From: a virus
Strand: one strand, 5' to 3'
DNA length: 29,486 bases
IMG/VR virus record: IMGVR_UViG_3300043137_000230
Location: 1-29,486 of that record
Part shown: positions 1-6,702 of the stretch, in pieces
Layout: each line of letters starts with the position of its first letter
Position numbering within the stretch: position 1 is the first letter of the stretch
Program-made: the position numbers and the translations under genes
Notes under the pieces: model-generated
Told to the model about the DNA's origin: nothing
Database searches by the model: none
Seen by the model: only the letters and a program-made list of their open reading frames with translations

Positions 1-1123
1 TAGCAATAACCTCGTGGCGACACCTAAAGGTAGGAGTACCAATAGTCCACATACGACCATGAAGACGGTGGTCTGGGTGTTCTGCTGCTTCACGAATCCA
101 TCCTTCTAGAATACCTTTACGTGCTCGTAAGGTATAGTATTCACTGATTAAAGGGGCAGCACCACCAAGAGACTCTAAGGAAGTATCAGTAATCTTTGGT
201 GACTTGTTGACGAATTTACCATTGATCTTTTCAACGTTCCATTCATCAGGTACCCATCCGATAGAGTATAAGTAGTCTTTTACGACTTCAATACTACCAA
301 CTTTTCCTTGCTCAAAGTTGATACGGCAATACGGCCCGGTAATAGGTCGATCTTCACGTCCGGACTCTTGAGTATAGCCAAAGTGTTTGACGGTAGCCAC
401 GGTGTAACAACCATCTTTACGCCAAGCAGGTTCTTTGAATTCATCTGGTTTATCTTTTTTAATACAGCGTAGACCAATCAAAGGCTCTAATACACCTTCA
501 ATACGGTCCATCTCGTTGTTCATACGTGTCAGTAACGTTTGAGCACCAGCCATATCAAAGACCCAACCCTTATTACGGATGTCAGCCTCGATAGCAGCAA
601 AGCGATTCTCTACATCAAGACCCTTAGCGTACAATGGGAATTTACCGATGATTTTCTTAGCTTCTTCTACTAAGACCTTATATACCTTAACGTTTAGTTC
701 AACGTCACGGATACAGTAAGTAAGCATTTCTTGGGTGAATCCACCTTCCCAATCATTGAACTCTAACTTAGGGAATCCAAGCTTAGAACCCCAACCTTCA
801 AGACCATGCTTATGATCTCGTTTGAACTGGTTTGTTTGAGACATGATCCATGTATCAATTACTTTTACTGACTCAGGAGGTGACCAGCCAGTAAGGTGCT
901 TAAGTACAACCAAGTCATAACCAATAAAGTTGTGACCATAAATAATATCGGCAGTACCAATAAAATGTAAACCATCATCCAAAGAAGGTAAGTTAGGGTC
1001 ATAGTCAGAAAAAGAGTGTACTTCTCCGGTGTCTGAGTTGATAGCAACCATACACCAGATTTTATTTACATGCGGCATTAGGCCATTGGTTTCAATGTCT
1101 ACGCATAGTCGGAGTTTAGTCAT
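1..1123 (-). CDS. T7-type family A DNA polymerase with 3'-5' exonuclease, N-terminal part (runs off left edge)
   Basis: Replicative DNA polymerase of the phage. The visible 374 codons have no stop and continue beyond the left edge. The exonuclease domain has all three motifs: VDIETNGL (Exo I, DxE) near residue 8, GHNFIGYD (Exo II) and YCIRDVEL (Exo III, YxxxD), so proofreading should be intact. The last visible residues, RLHGRMWTIGTPTFRC, match the start of the polymerase domain (equivalent to the T7 gp5 TGR region), but the usual TGR or THR there reads TFR. The start ATG overlaps the stop of the upstream metallopeptidase-like gene as ATGA, so the two are translationally coupled. The palm and fingers are not in view. 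Confidence 0.93.
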   Translation of the reverse strand, partial: MTKLRLCVDIETNGLMPHVNKIWCMVAINSDTGEVHSFSDYDPNLPSLDDGLHFIGTADIIYGHNFIGYDLVVLKHLTGWSPPESVKVIDTWIMSQTNQFKRDHKHGLEGWGSKLGFPKLEFNDWEGGFTQEMLTYCIRDVELNVKVYKVLVEEAKKIIGKFPLYAKGLDVENRFAAIEADIRNKGWVFDMAGAQTLLTRMNNEMDRIEGVLEPLIGLRCIKKDKPDEFKEPAWRKDGCYTVATVKHFGYTQESGREDRPITGPYCRINFEQGKVGSIEVVKDYLYSIGWVPDEWNVEKINGKFVNKSPKITDTSLESLGGAAPLISEYYTLRARKGILEGWIREAAEHPDHRLHGRMWTIGTPTFRCRHEVIA

Positions 1124-1605
1124 AAGAGTTTATCTGCATACATTACTGTGTAAAAATGTTCAAGCACACGAGCTTCTACTTCGCATGGGTCAAAGAAGTA
1201 CGATTCACGAGATGATTCTTTGTCGTATAAACATTTAGGGACTTTAAAACCATCACGACCAGTTAAATACTGGCATACATGAACGAATTCATGACACATG
1301 ATGTATAAGAATAGTTGTTTAGTGAAGAAGTTATTTTCCCATTCACTTAAGAATGGATCACGGATCTGTACTAGTACACGTCCATTATCATCTTCCCCAT
1401 GAATAGTCATTCCCATTTCTTCGTTATCATCTGCGTATTCAATACAGGCAACACTAATTTTATAATCTTTTTCTTTTAGCTTTACATTAAATCGCTTGCA
1501 ATAGTCATCAAGGATATTATAAAACACCTTAGCAATATCTTCTTCGCTAGCAGGTAAACAAGCTATTTCTATCTTTACAGTAGGGAATCGTTTATCCTTC
1601 CGCAT
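1120..1605 (-). CDS. Putative zinc metallopeptidase-like protein (HExxH)
   Basis: 161 aa. Residues 105-109 are HEFVH, the gluzincin HExxH motif with two histidine ligands and the catalytic glutamate. About 35 residues later DPCEVEARVLE offers a third ligand, E142 or E144, in the ExEA context common in phage-encoded putative metallopeptidases. There is no signal peptide or membrane segment, so it should act in the cytoplasm. It lies directly upstream of the DNA polymerase with an ATGA overlap and belongs to the replication operon. The substrate cannot be read from sequence: host protein cleavage, virion maturation, or a structural zincin-like fold without activity are all possible. Confidence 0.75.
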   Translation of the reverse strand: MRKDKRFPTVKIEIACLPASEEDIAKVFYNILDDYCKRFNVKLKEKDYKISVACIEYADDNEEMGMTIHGEDDNGRVLVQIRDPFLSEWENNFFTKQLFLYIMCHEFVHVCQYLTGRDGFKVPKCLYDKESSRESYFFDPCEVEARVLEHFYTVMYADKLL

Positions 1606-1783
1606 TTGCTTTACTCCATGTTACGTTGGGAGAGCCTAACTCAGTTAGTTCTTCTGCCATTTGCATTAAGATTTCATTTAACCCTTCAATACTTTCTTGC
1701 TGTTCTTTGATTTGGTACTGTAAGTACACAATGTAGAACAGTGAGCCTAATAGTAAAAAGTTTGTCCAGCCTTCTGTTAACAT
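1592..1783 (-). CDS. Small membrane-anchored coiled-coil protein
   Basis: 63 aa. An N-terminal hydrophobic segment (about residues 7-23, TNFLLLGSLFYIVYLQY) is followed by a Q/E/L-rich amphipathic stretch (about 24-48) that could form a short coiled coil. It resembles small phage membrane proteins of the spanin or holin kind only in architecture; the position among replication genes argues against lysis. It overlaps the metallopeptidase start by 14 nt, and its ATG overlaps the deaminase stop as TAATG. Function unknown. Confidence 0.7.
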   Translation of the reverse strand: MLTEGWTNFLLLGSLFYIVYLQYQIKEQQESIEGLNEILMQMAEELTELGSPNVTWSKANAEG

Positions 1784-2229
1784 TAAATTAATCCTGATTT
1801 AGCTAACCAAGCAGGGTCAGCAAGATTGTTTTGAGGTAGTGTTTGGTTGACACCTACACCTACTTTGGATAAGAATTTTACACCTTCCATGCATTTATAG
1901 GTATCTCGGAATACTACTCGTTTAATTCCCACACTAAAAATAAGTTTAGCACAATCAATACAAGGAGAGAGGGTGCAATACAGAGTAGACCCAACAGTAT
2001 TGCTGTTTGAACGTGCCACCTTTGCAATAGCTTGGGCTTCAGCATGGAGTACAATGTTTGTTTGAGTGTCATTGTTAGTTTTTGGAGGTGTTCCATTATA
2101 TGAGAATGAAATAATGTTATCGTCTTTGACAATTAAAGCACCGACTTTGCGGTCTTCAGCGTAAGATTGTTGAGCAATTAAGTCAGCAACTTTTAAATAA
2201 AACAGGTCCCAGTCGAGTTGTGATTTCAT
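1783..2229 (-). CDS. Deoxycytidylate (dCMP) deaminase family protein
   Basis: 148 aa, normal length for the family. It has the zinc-dependent deaminase signature: H62-A-E64 (HAEAQAI) and PC90-IDC93. The N-terminal DRKVGALIV and YNGTPP segments are typical of phage dCMP deaminases, which convert dCMP to dUMP to feed thymidylate synthesis. The neighbours are a MazG-like protein and the DNA polymerase, consistent with nucleotide-pool control. Its start overlaps the preceding 50-codon gene by ATGA. A different deoxycytidine substrate cannot be excluded. Confidence 0.9.
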   Translation of the reverse strand: MKSQLDWDLFYLKVADLIAQQSYAEDRKVGALIVKDDNIISFSYNGTPPKTNNDTQTNIVLHAEAQAIAKVARSNSNTVGSTLYCTLSPCIDCAKLIFSVGIKRVVFRDTYKCMEGVKFLSKVGVGVNQTLPQNNLADPAWLAKSGLI

Positions 2230-2378
2230 ACGTATTCCTGATAGTTTTCTTCGTATTCGCGGTCTATTGTAGAAAGTTTTTCTAATACTTCTACAAGCAT
2301 TTCATCTTGAAACACATTAGTTGGACGTTCAAAAAGCAGAGTAATTTTTACGTAGTCTTGATCGTTTTCAATAATCAT
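2226..2378 (-). CDS. Small acidic hypothetical protein (50 aa)
   Basis: Read directly from the - strand. It starts at ATG 2378, overlapping the stop of the MazG-like gene (ATGA), and its own TGA overlaps the deaminase start (ATGA). It is an acidic protein rich in E, D and Y with no recognisable domain. The double coupling and absence of gaps are the main evidence that it is a real gene. Function unknown. Confidence 0.7.
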   Translation of the reverse strand: MIIENDQDYVKITLLFERPTNVFQDEMLVEVLEKLSTIDREYEENYQEYV

Positions 2379-2644
2379 TTAAGTACTCCATGTTCTTTAT
2401 CCCATTTGTTGTAATTCATTAGCTTATGATCGTAAGCACGAGCAATATTAGTTCGATCTAATTCCCATTGTGCTGACAATAGGTTAAGCATACATTGTAG
2501 CTGTCCAATTTCTTCTTCAAGGTGGCATTTGTTTGTTATACCTGTTTCAGGATGTGGATGGTTTAAAGTAAACCGAAAAACTTTGCTGATAGCTTGGATT
2601 ACTTCAGCACATTCTTCTTGGGCTGCTACTGGGATTAGATTCAT
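2375..2644 (-). CDS. MazG-like NTP pyrophosphohydrolase-type protein
   Basis: 89 aa, all-alpha. It shows the features of small phage MazG-like proteins: QEECAEVIQAISK near residues 9-21 (EExxAE metal site) and HLEEEIGQLQCML near 42-54 (second acidic helix). Such proteins hydrolyse nucleoside triphosphates to monophosphates, either for pool sanitation or to lower (p)ppGpp. It overlaps both neighbours by ATGA and sits with the dCMP deaminase in the promoter P1 operon. The fold assignment is good; the substrate is unknown. Confidence 0.75.
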   Translation of the reverse strand: MNLIPVAAQEECAEVIQAISKVFRFTLNHPHPETGITNKCHLEEEIGQLQCMLNLLSAQWELDRTNIARAYDHKLMNYNKWDKEHGVLK

Positions 2645-2787
2645 TCTTCGATGTCCTCAATGTTTACGATTTGATATGATTCATTCTTGTTTAGTTCTGC
2701 TGACATAGAGTCAATTAAGTATTTGACTTCGTCCTCAGTGGATTCTGTTAAGAAGTATACTACTGTTGCTACTGTTTGCTTTTTCAT
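2641..2787 (-). CDS. First gene of the P1 operon, small hypothetical protein (48 aa)
   Basis: 48 aa, start ATG at 2787, only 11 nt after the predicted start site of promoter P1, so the leader is very short with GAGAA as the only ribosome-binding element. Its TGA overlaps the start of the MazG-like gene (ATGA). The protein is an alpha/beta mix rich in E and S, with no recognised domain. It is the promoter-proximal gene of the set that leads into the DNA polymerase. Confidence 0.7.
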   Translation of the reverse strand: MKKQTVATVVYFLTESTEDEVKYLIDSMSAELNKNESYQIVNIEDIEE

Positions 2788-2798
2788 GGTTTGTTCTC

Positions 2799-2815
2799 TA
2801 TAAGGTACCGACTAG
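2799..2815 (-). promoter_or_regulatory. Promoter P1, T7-like phage RNA polymerase type
   Basis: On the - strand this reads CTAGTCGGTACCTTATA followed by GAGAA, 16 of 17 matches to the consensus of the six copies. The predicted start is the G opposite 2798. It lies just beyond the stop codon of the 2819-3034 gene and points into the deaminase-polymerase operon. The 17-base length and TATA-G end mirror SP6 and T7 promoters. Confidence 0.75.
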
Positions 2816-2818
2816 GTT

Positions 2819-3034
2819 TTAAGGTTCAATTCTATCTTCAGCTATAGCATAATAGTTATGGATTAATCGGGCTGCTTCGGCATGTTGTGCTAAAGCTATA
2901 CGTTCTTTAGCTGGTTCATTAAAAAAGAATACATTACTAGTGTCTGACTCAAGATAGTTAATGAAGGACTTGTATACCTCACGAAGTTCTTGTTGAACAA
3001 CGTTGTCTACATCCATCTCAATAACATATTTCAT
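2819..3034 (-). CDS. Hypothetical protein (71 aa)
   Basis: 71 aa, predicted mostly helical, no recognised domain. Its start overlaps the stop of the preceding 83-aa gene by ATGA, with a GAGGAAGC ribosome-binding site inside that gene. Its stop codon lies four bases from promoter P1, so the gene closes one transcription unit before the next begins. Function unknown. Confidence 0.75.
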   Translation of the reverse strand: MKYVIEMDVDNVVQQELREVYKSFINYLESDTSNVFFFNEPAKERIALAQHAEAARLIHNYYAIAEDRIEP

Positions 3035-3282
3035 TTGAAAGCTTCCTCAGATGTTTTAAAGATAAAAGTATCAACAAGTAGTTTACCATCACTATTGAAT
3101 CCATTTAAAGGCACTACATAGTATCGTACAGTTGTATAAAGGATATCTTTTTCTGCACCAACAGGCATACCTATTTGAATAATAGGTTGAATGCTTTTAA
3201 CTTTCATTTGGGTTACTGTATCTTTATCACGTACATATACAGTATCGCCTACATTGTATTTGTGTTCAAATGATGTTGTCAT
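3031..3282 (-). CDS. Hypothetical beta-rich protein (83 aa), possible SH3-like fold
   Basis: 83 aa. The sequence YNVGDTVYVRDKDTVTQMKV (about residues 9-28) resembles the first strands of small SH3-like or KOW-like barrels found in many phage accessory proteins, followed by further alternating hydrophobic strands. It is preceded by AAGGAAAG seven bases before the ATG. It lies right behind the terminator of the HNH gene, so expression depends on read-through or another start. Function unknown. Confidence 0.72.
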   Translation of the reverse strand: MTTSFEHKYNVGDTVYVRDKDTVTQMKVKSIQPIIQIGMPVGAEKDILYTTVRYYVVPLNGFNSDGKLLVDTFIFKTSEEAFK

Positions 3283-3301
3283 TAGTCTTTCCTTAGTGAA
3301 T

Positions 3302-3323
3302 AAAAAACCCTCCGAAGAGGGTT
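3302..3323 (-). terminator. Rho-independent terminator after the HNH gene, UUCG loop
   Basis: On the - strand the sequence is AACCCTC-TTCG-GAGGGTT followed by TTTT: a perfect 7-bp stem with the very stable UUCG tetraloop and a T-tract. It begins 5 bases after the stop of the HNH gene, closing the P2-HNH unit. Confidence 0.88.
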
Positions 3324-3327
3324 GTGT

Positions 3328-3705
3328 TTAGGTTTCTTGTAGGTATTGAATTGCTTTTATTAGGGTTAGCTTATTGTCTTTAAATAAACCTAAAGCAATA
3401 TTACATCCGTTACAAAGGATACCTCTTACATGGCCATTTGAGTGGCAATGATCTATCACGGCACCATTTAGTTGTCTGGTTCCTACACCGAACAATACTT
3501 TTGTTTCACATATAGCACAACAATTGTCTTGTTGTTCTAACATTATTTCTCTTTCAGGTGTAGTTATTTTGTAGTTAATCCAATTATGATGGCAAGAAAA
3601 GCAGCGTTGTCTATACTGTACTTTTCCTGTTTCACTTTTGTATTTACGTTTTATAGCTTCATTACATCCATCTGATAGACATTTTCCTATTAATTCTGTA
3701 AACAT
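3328..3705 (-). CDS. Free-standing HNH endonuclease of the recombination endonuclease VII family
   Basis: 125 aa. N-terminal zinc-ribbon-like CLSDGC and CFSCHHNW, then CCAICE (about residues 72-77), and the core VIDHCHSNGHVRGILCNGC with DHCH as the HNH metal site and CxxC zinc ligands. This is the phage T4 endonuclease VII type core used by many free-standing homing-type nucleases. It has its own promoter (P2) upstream and a strong terminator downstream, so it forms a self-contained unit. An AGGAG ribosome-binding site precedes the ATG. It shares its core pattern with the HNH gene at 22231. Confidence 0.9.
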   Translation of the reverse strand: MFTELIGKCLSDGCNEAIKRKYKSETGKVQYRQRCFSCHHNWINYKITTPEREIMLEQQDNCCAICETKVLFGVGTRQLNGAVIDHCHSNGHVRGILCNGCNIALGLFKDNKLTLIKAIQYLQET

Positions 3706-3783
3706 ATTACTCCTGTTAGTATTAAGTTGGAAAGCCTATTCATAAACAGGTATGAAAGAGTAGCGAACTTTTTCAGCTTTTCC

Positions 3784-3800
3784 TATTAGGTACCAACTAG
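3784..3800 (-). promoter_or_regulatory. Promoter P2, T7-like phage RNA polymerase type
   Basis: On the - strand: CTAGTTGGTACCTAATA followed by GGAAAA, 16 of 17 consensus positions, predicted start opposite 3783. The motif overlaps the 3' end of the GIY-YIG gene: its TAATAG supplies two successive in-frame stop codons. It points into the HNH gene with a leader of about 78 nt. Confidence 0.75.
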
Positions 3801-4391
3801 ATTTGTGCTCATATTATAATACATATGGCTGTCTTTTGCTTTCAAATTAATAAGTAATTGTGTTTCAAGTTCTAACATTTCTCTGTCAGAGCCATATGCT
3901 AAAATTACTCTTTTGAAGAGGCCTGGACATTCGTTGTAGTCTTGCATAAAGCTTGTACTGCTTGCGACATATCTATCATTAGTTGTTCCCTTGTGTTTTC
4001 CGATATATTTCTTTTCTGTTGCGGTGGAGTACCAAAGATAAACAAATGACTCACCGCTGTTGCTGTAGGCGTTAGTCTTGGTAGGGACTTCTTCATGATA
4101 CTCTCCCTTGATATGGTCTTGCCATATTTCTTTTACATAAGCAACCATAGGTTTTCCCTTAGGTGCTCGCCACATTACTACAAATGAAGGACTACTCTCG
4201 TTTTCACAGAGGTATTCATAGACCCATTTATTATGGAGTCCTGTATACTCAGTGTCACCGATAGTAACTTTCACCATAGACTTACCTGAGTCGGAGGTAT
4301 ATTCTTCGACTTCATCTACAGTACATTCATAGATATCGAAGAGTTTGTCTGTACCTGCAACCCATCGTTTAACTGTCTTTATTAAGTTCAT
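3786..4391 (-). CDS. GIY-YIG endonuclease with extra N-terminal domain
   Basis: 201 aa. Residues about 1-105 are an unrecognised N-terminal domain. After it comes a GIY-YIG type core: VYLWYSTATEKKYIGKHKG carries the VYLW and YIG elements, then an R in NDRYVASS and E in LELETQLL as the expected catalytic Arg and Glu. Such proteins are usually mobile nucleases of phage genomes. The start overlaps the preceding membrane-protein gene by ATGA. The last residues, LVGT and the stop, are encoded by promoter P2, so either the gene was inserted exactly against the promoter or the promoter arose in its end. Confidence 0.82.
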   Translation of the reverse strand: MNLIKTVKRWVAGTDKLFDIYECTVDEVEEYTSDSGKSMVKVTIGDTEYTGLHNKWVYEYLCENESSPSFVVMWRAPKGKPMVAYVKEIWQDHIKGEYHEEVPTKTNAYSNSGESFVYLWYSTATEKKYIGKHKGTTNDRYVASSTSFMQDYNECPGLFKRVILAYGSDREMLELETQLLINLKAKDSHMYYNMSTNLVGT

Positions 4392-4540
4392 TGTGTTAGC
4401 ATATATAAGCCTACGTTACCGAGGGCATATCCAAAGTAGGTTATTGACATACCGATATTACCTTTAGTGAATTGTTCTATAGAGATGTATAGATACACTA
4501 AGCCAATACCGGCGATTAGCATAGGCGATTCAATTTGCAT
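4388..4540 (-). CDS. Small two-helix membrane protein
   Basis: 50 aa from the ATG at 4540; an alternative TTG start at 4597 would give 69 aa but would overlap the upstream small gene by 68 nt. Two hydrophobic segments are visible, about residues 7-20 (MLIAGIGLVYLYIS) and 29-48, so it is probably a two-pass inner-membrane protein. Neither start has a clear ribosome-binding site. Its stop overlaps the GIY-YIG start (ATGA). Function unknown. Confidence 0.55.
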   Translation of the reverse strand: MQIESPMLIAGIGLVYLYISIEQFTKGNIGMSITYFGYALGNVGLYMLTQ

Positions 4541-4664
4541 AGGATTGAGTACGTACTTCTTCGATTTCTTGAATACTTGGTAGTACAGAGAACTCAAATT
4601 CAGCTAAGAAGTTGAGTCCTTCGTATACTCGTAGACGATCTTTGAGTATAAGTACTAATCTCAC
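4530..4664 (-). CDS. Small hypothetical protein (44 aa), GTG start
   Basis: It starts at GTG 4664, which overlaps the stop of the DUF3310 gene as GTGA, the same arrangement as the ATGA junctions of its neighbours. AGGCGAA lies upstream as a weak ribosome-binding site. The product begins with a basic hydrophobic stretch (RLVLILKDRLRVYEG) and is otherwise acidic. It ends 11 bases inside the next gene. No domain is recognised. Confidence 0.5.
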   Translation of the reverse strand: MRLVLILKDRLRVYEGLNFLAEFEFSVLPSIQEIEEVRTQSYAN

Positions 4665-5083
4665 TTGAGTTCGCCTAAGAAGCCAATGATAGTACCGTCA
4701 CGCTCAAGGATTTCAAGGCAACGTGTATACCATACTACTTTACGGACTTCTTGTAGTTCGTTATCTTTCTTACCCATACGCATGAGGTACTTATAGATTT
4801 GGCCTAATAGATGTTTCTTTAAACCTTCTTTACCTAAGATAAATTCCATACATTCAATGTACTGGTAGTTACCTACGATACCTTGATAGTGATCAGGATT
4901 GATTTGGTCTTTTACAGTGGTTGTCATAGCGTTATCGATCTCCTTGTTATATGCTTTTGCGAAGGTGTTAGGCCATACTTTTTCTACGAGATATTTATCG
5001 TAGAAGTCTGCTTTGTCATCAATACCGAATTCACGTTTATAGTCTGTTGCTTTCCACAGATGTTTGTCATTATCAATATACAT
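4661..5083 (-). CDS. DUF3310 domain protein
   Basis: 140 aa from ATG 5083; another ATG at 5089 directly abuts GGAGA, so the second, with six bases spacing, is preferred. The C-terminal half contains INPDHYQG, YQYIECMEFILG and a helical GQIYKYLMRMGKKDN segment: the DUF3310 pattern, which includes T7 gp1.7, a nucleotide kinase-like phage protein. The N-terminal 55 residues are less clear. It lies in a stretch with other nucleotide-metabolism genes (deoxyribosyltransferase, MazG-like, deaminases). Confidence 0.82.
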   Translation of the reverse strand: MYIDNDKHLWKATDYKREFGIDDKADFYDKYLVEKVWPNTFAKAYNKEIDNAMTTTVKDQINPDHYQGIVGNYQYIECMEFILGKEGLKKHLLGQIYKYLMRMGKKDNELQEVRKVVWYTRCLEILERDGTIIGFLGELK

Positions 5084-5321
5084 CACCATTCTCCATAATT
5101 TTTACATCTTCATAAGGGGCTGCTACACGGCGGTAGAATTCAAGTTTAGCACCTTCAAGGGCACCTAACACATCGTTAATACGTTGGTATGATTTACCGT
5201 TTAGCATTAGGTACTGTTGGATTACTTGTGTGAATACGAAGTTTAATTCACCTGCATCCATTGGTAATGTTTCTAATTCGGGGATTAGATTTACACGTTT
5301 ATTAGGGTTGATGTAAGGCAT
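5073..5321 (-). CDS. Conserved phage protein (DUF6899-like)
   Basis: 82 aa. The pattern MPYINPNKR at the start, GELNFVFTQVIQQYL in the middle and KLEFYRRVAAPYED plus ENGDVY at the end is that of a very widespread small phage protein I associate with DUF6899; the DUF number is from memory. It is usually carried among early/replication genes. Its end overlaps the DUF3310 gene. Function unknown. Confidence 0.82.
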   Translation of the reverse strand: MPYINPNKRVNLIPELETLPMDAGELNFVFTQVIQQYLMLNGKSYQRINDVLGALEGAKLEFYRRVAAPYEDVKIMENGDVY

Positions 5322-5330
5322 TTGTTTTCT

Positions 5331-5396
5331 TTAACTATAGAACGATACTCGATACCAGATGATATATACTACAATGATTCCTAGTACTGCGATCAT
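5331..5396 (-). CDS. 21-aa single-pass membrane microprotein
   Basis: Start ATG 5396 overlaps the stop of the deoxyribosyltransferase gene (ATGA), with GGAG six bases upstream. The 21 residues are almost all hydrophobic (MIAVLGIIVVYIIWYR then VSFYS), a single transmembrane helix. It fills an otherwise empty 71-base gap with the same coupling used by its neighbours, the main argument that it is translated. Function unknown. Confidence 0.5.
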   Translation of the reverse strand: MIAVLGIIVVYIIWYRVSFYS

Positions 5397-5815
5397 AGAT
5401 ACTCCGCGATGAGTGTGTCACAAGCTTTTTCGACAGTTGAACGCCATTCAGTGACTAATGATTCAAAGAATGGATGGATAATAGAAGCATCAGCTTTGAA
5501 TGCTACTACGGGTTTACGTAGAACATACGAAGCATAGAATACTTCCATAGCAGTACCATGCTTGGCTACTGTTGGGTTATCGAGGTTGACAAGGATGATG
5601 TCAGACTCTTGAATGTCTCGTAGATCTAATTCGAAGATACGTTTCATAGCGCGTTTTTCGAAGTTATGCAGTCTTCGAGTTGGGTCTAATGTGTATACAT
5701 CATTTTGGTTTAGTTGCCATGTAGCAATGTCACGCCAACCTTTTGCTTCAGTTGATGACACATGCTCCATTGGACCTGCTAAGTAGACTGTTCTTACTGG
5801 GTGTGGTTTGTACAT
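5393..5815 (-). CDS. Nucleoside 2-deoxyribosyltransferase-like protein
   Basis: 140 aa. YLAGPM at residues 11-16 is the nucleotide-binding start of the family, LDLRDIQESD at 63-72 contains the conserved Asp, and HGTAMEVFYA around 86-95 contains the catalytic nucleophile E91. The family exchanges bases on deoxynucleosides or hydrolyses the glycosidic bond of deoxynucleotides. Its ATG overlaps the RNA ligase stop (TAATG), and AGAGG lies upstream. With the deaminases and MazG-like protein it may salvage nucleotides or supply an unusual base. Confidence 0.85.
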   Translation of the reverse strand: MYKPHPVRTVYLAGPMEHVSSTEAKGWRDIATWQLNQNDVYTLDPTRRLHNFEKRAMKRIFELDLRDIQESDIILVNLDNPTVAKHGTAMEVFYASYVLRKPVVAFKADASIIHPFFESLVTEWRSTVEKACDTLIAEYL

Positions 5816-6702
5816 TAAAATACCTCTGGTTTAAGTTCTTTAACTTTTTGAGTACACAAGTTATTTAATGTTCTGAAGTCAATCTTAGGATTTTTAAATT
5901 CTTTAAGGATGTTCCACATTTCTTCGGTGATCAGATCATAATAGACTGTATGTAATAAACGAGGGATGTATTTAGATGACCAACCTTCCATTTCATTTAC
6001 GATTTTAGCATGGACTTTATCAACAAGGTGTTTATCAACGAACTTATCAACAATCTTTTCTTCAATGATTTCACCACCGACTAATGGAGCGCCCATTTTT
6101 TTGTGGTGACTTTCTTTGAAGGCATTAGTGATTAGTTTAGCCCATGTTTGACGACCATATTTATTTTCATAAGCATAGTTTTTAATAACAATACCTTCAC
6201 CATTACCTTTACCGTCATCAATTAAGAAGAAGTTACGGTTGAGGCATTCTTGATATGTTTCATAGTTACTGTTTTTGATGATAGCGATAGGTGCAATGTA
6301 GTCTACATTTGCTGTATCGAGGATATCTTTGTATTCGTCATAGTGAAGGTACTTTTCAGAGCCACGATTATATACATCAAAGATATAGAACTTACGCCAT
6401 GCATCTTCACGGTATGTTTTAAGGCTATGGGGTACAAGCCATTCTCCGTAGAAGATTAGGTGAGGGTGTGTTTTGGTAAGTTCGATATGTGCTTTACTGA
6501 TAGACATTGCATGGTAGAAACCTGCGTTATCTGCTTCAAGAGTTAGATGACGATTACGACTACCTGCTTGGATACAGTCATTTTCATACCAGATGCTACC
6601 GTTGGTACCATCAATTTTAGGGAATACATACGAGGTACCTACTTCGATACCATCAGTTTCATCAGTGTGAAGTTTTTCTAGGTGTTGATATTTAATAAAC
6701 AT
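5815..6702 (-). CDS. RNA ligase, Rnl2-like
   Basis: 295 aa. Motif I is K29-IDGTNG, with K29 the predicted AMP-accepting lysine; IFYGEWL (about 83-89) is motif III, FYIFDVYN (105-112) motif IIIa, EGIVIKNY (169-176) motif IV and WAKLI (187-191) motif V. The nucleotidyltransferase domain is complete; a helical C-terminal domain follows. Rnl2-type ligases join 3'-OH and 5'-phosphate RNA ends in duplexes, often repairing tRNA cut by host defences. No polynucleotide kinase is visible in the window. AAGGAAC precedes the ATG, which overlaps the upstream stop (TAATG). Confidence 0.9.
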   Translation of the reverse strand: MFIKYQHLEKLHTDETDGIEVGTSYVFPKIDGTNGSIWYENDCIQAGSRNRHLTLEADNAGFYHAMSISKAHIELTKTHPHLIFYGEWLVPHSLKTYREDAWRKFYIFDVYNRGSEKYLHYDEYKDILDTANVDYIAPIAIIKNSNYETYQECLNRNFFLIDDGKGNGEGIVIKNYAYENKYGRQTWAKLITNAFKESHHKKMGAPLVGGEIIEEKIVDKFVDKHLVDKVHAKIVNEMEGWSSKYIPRLLHTVYYDLITEEMWNILKEFKNPKIDFRTLNNLCTQKVKELKPEVF

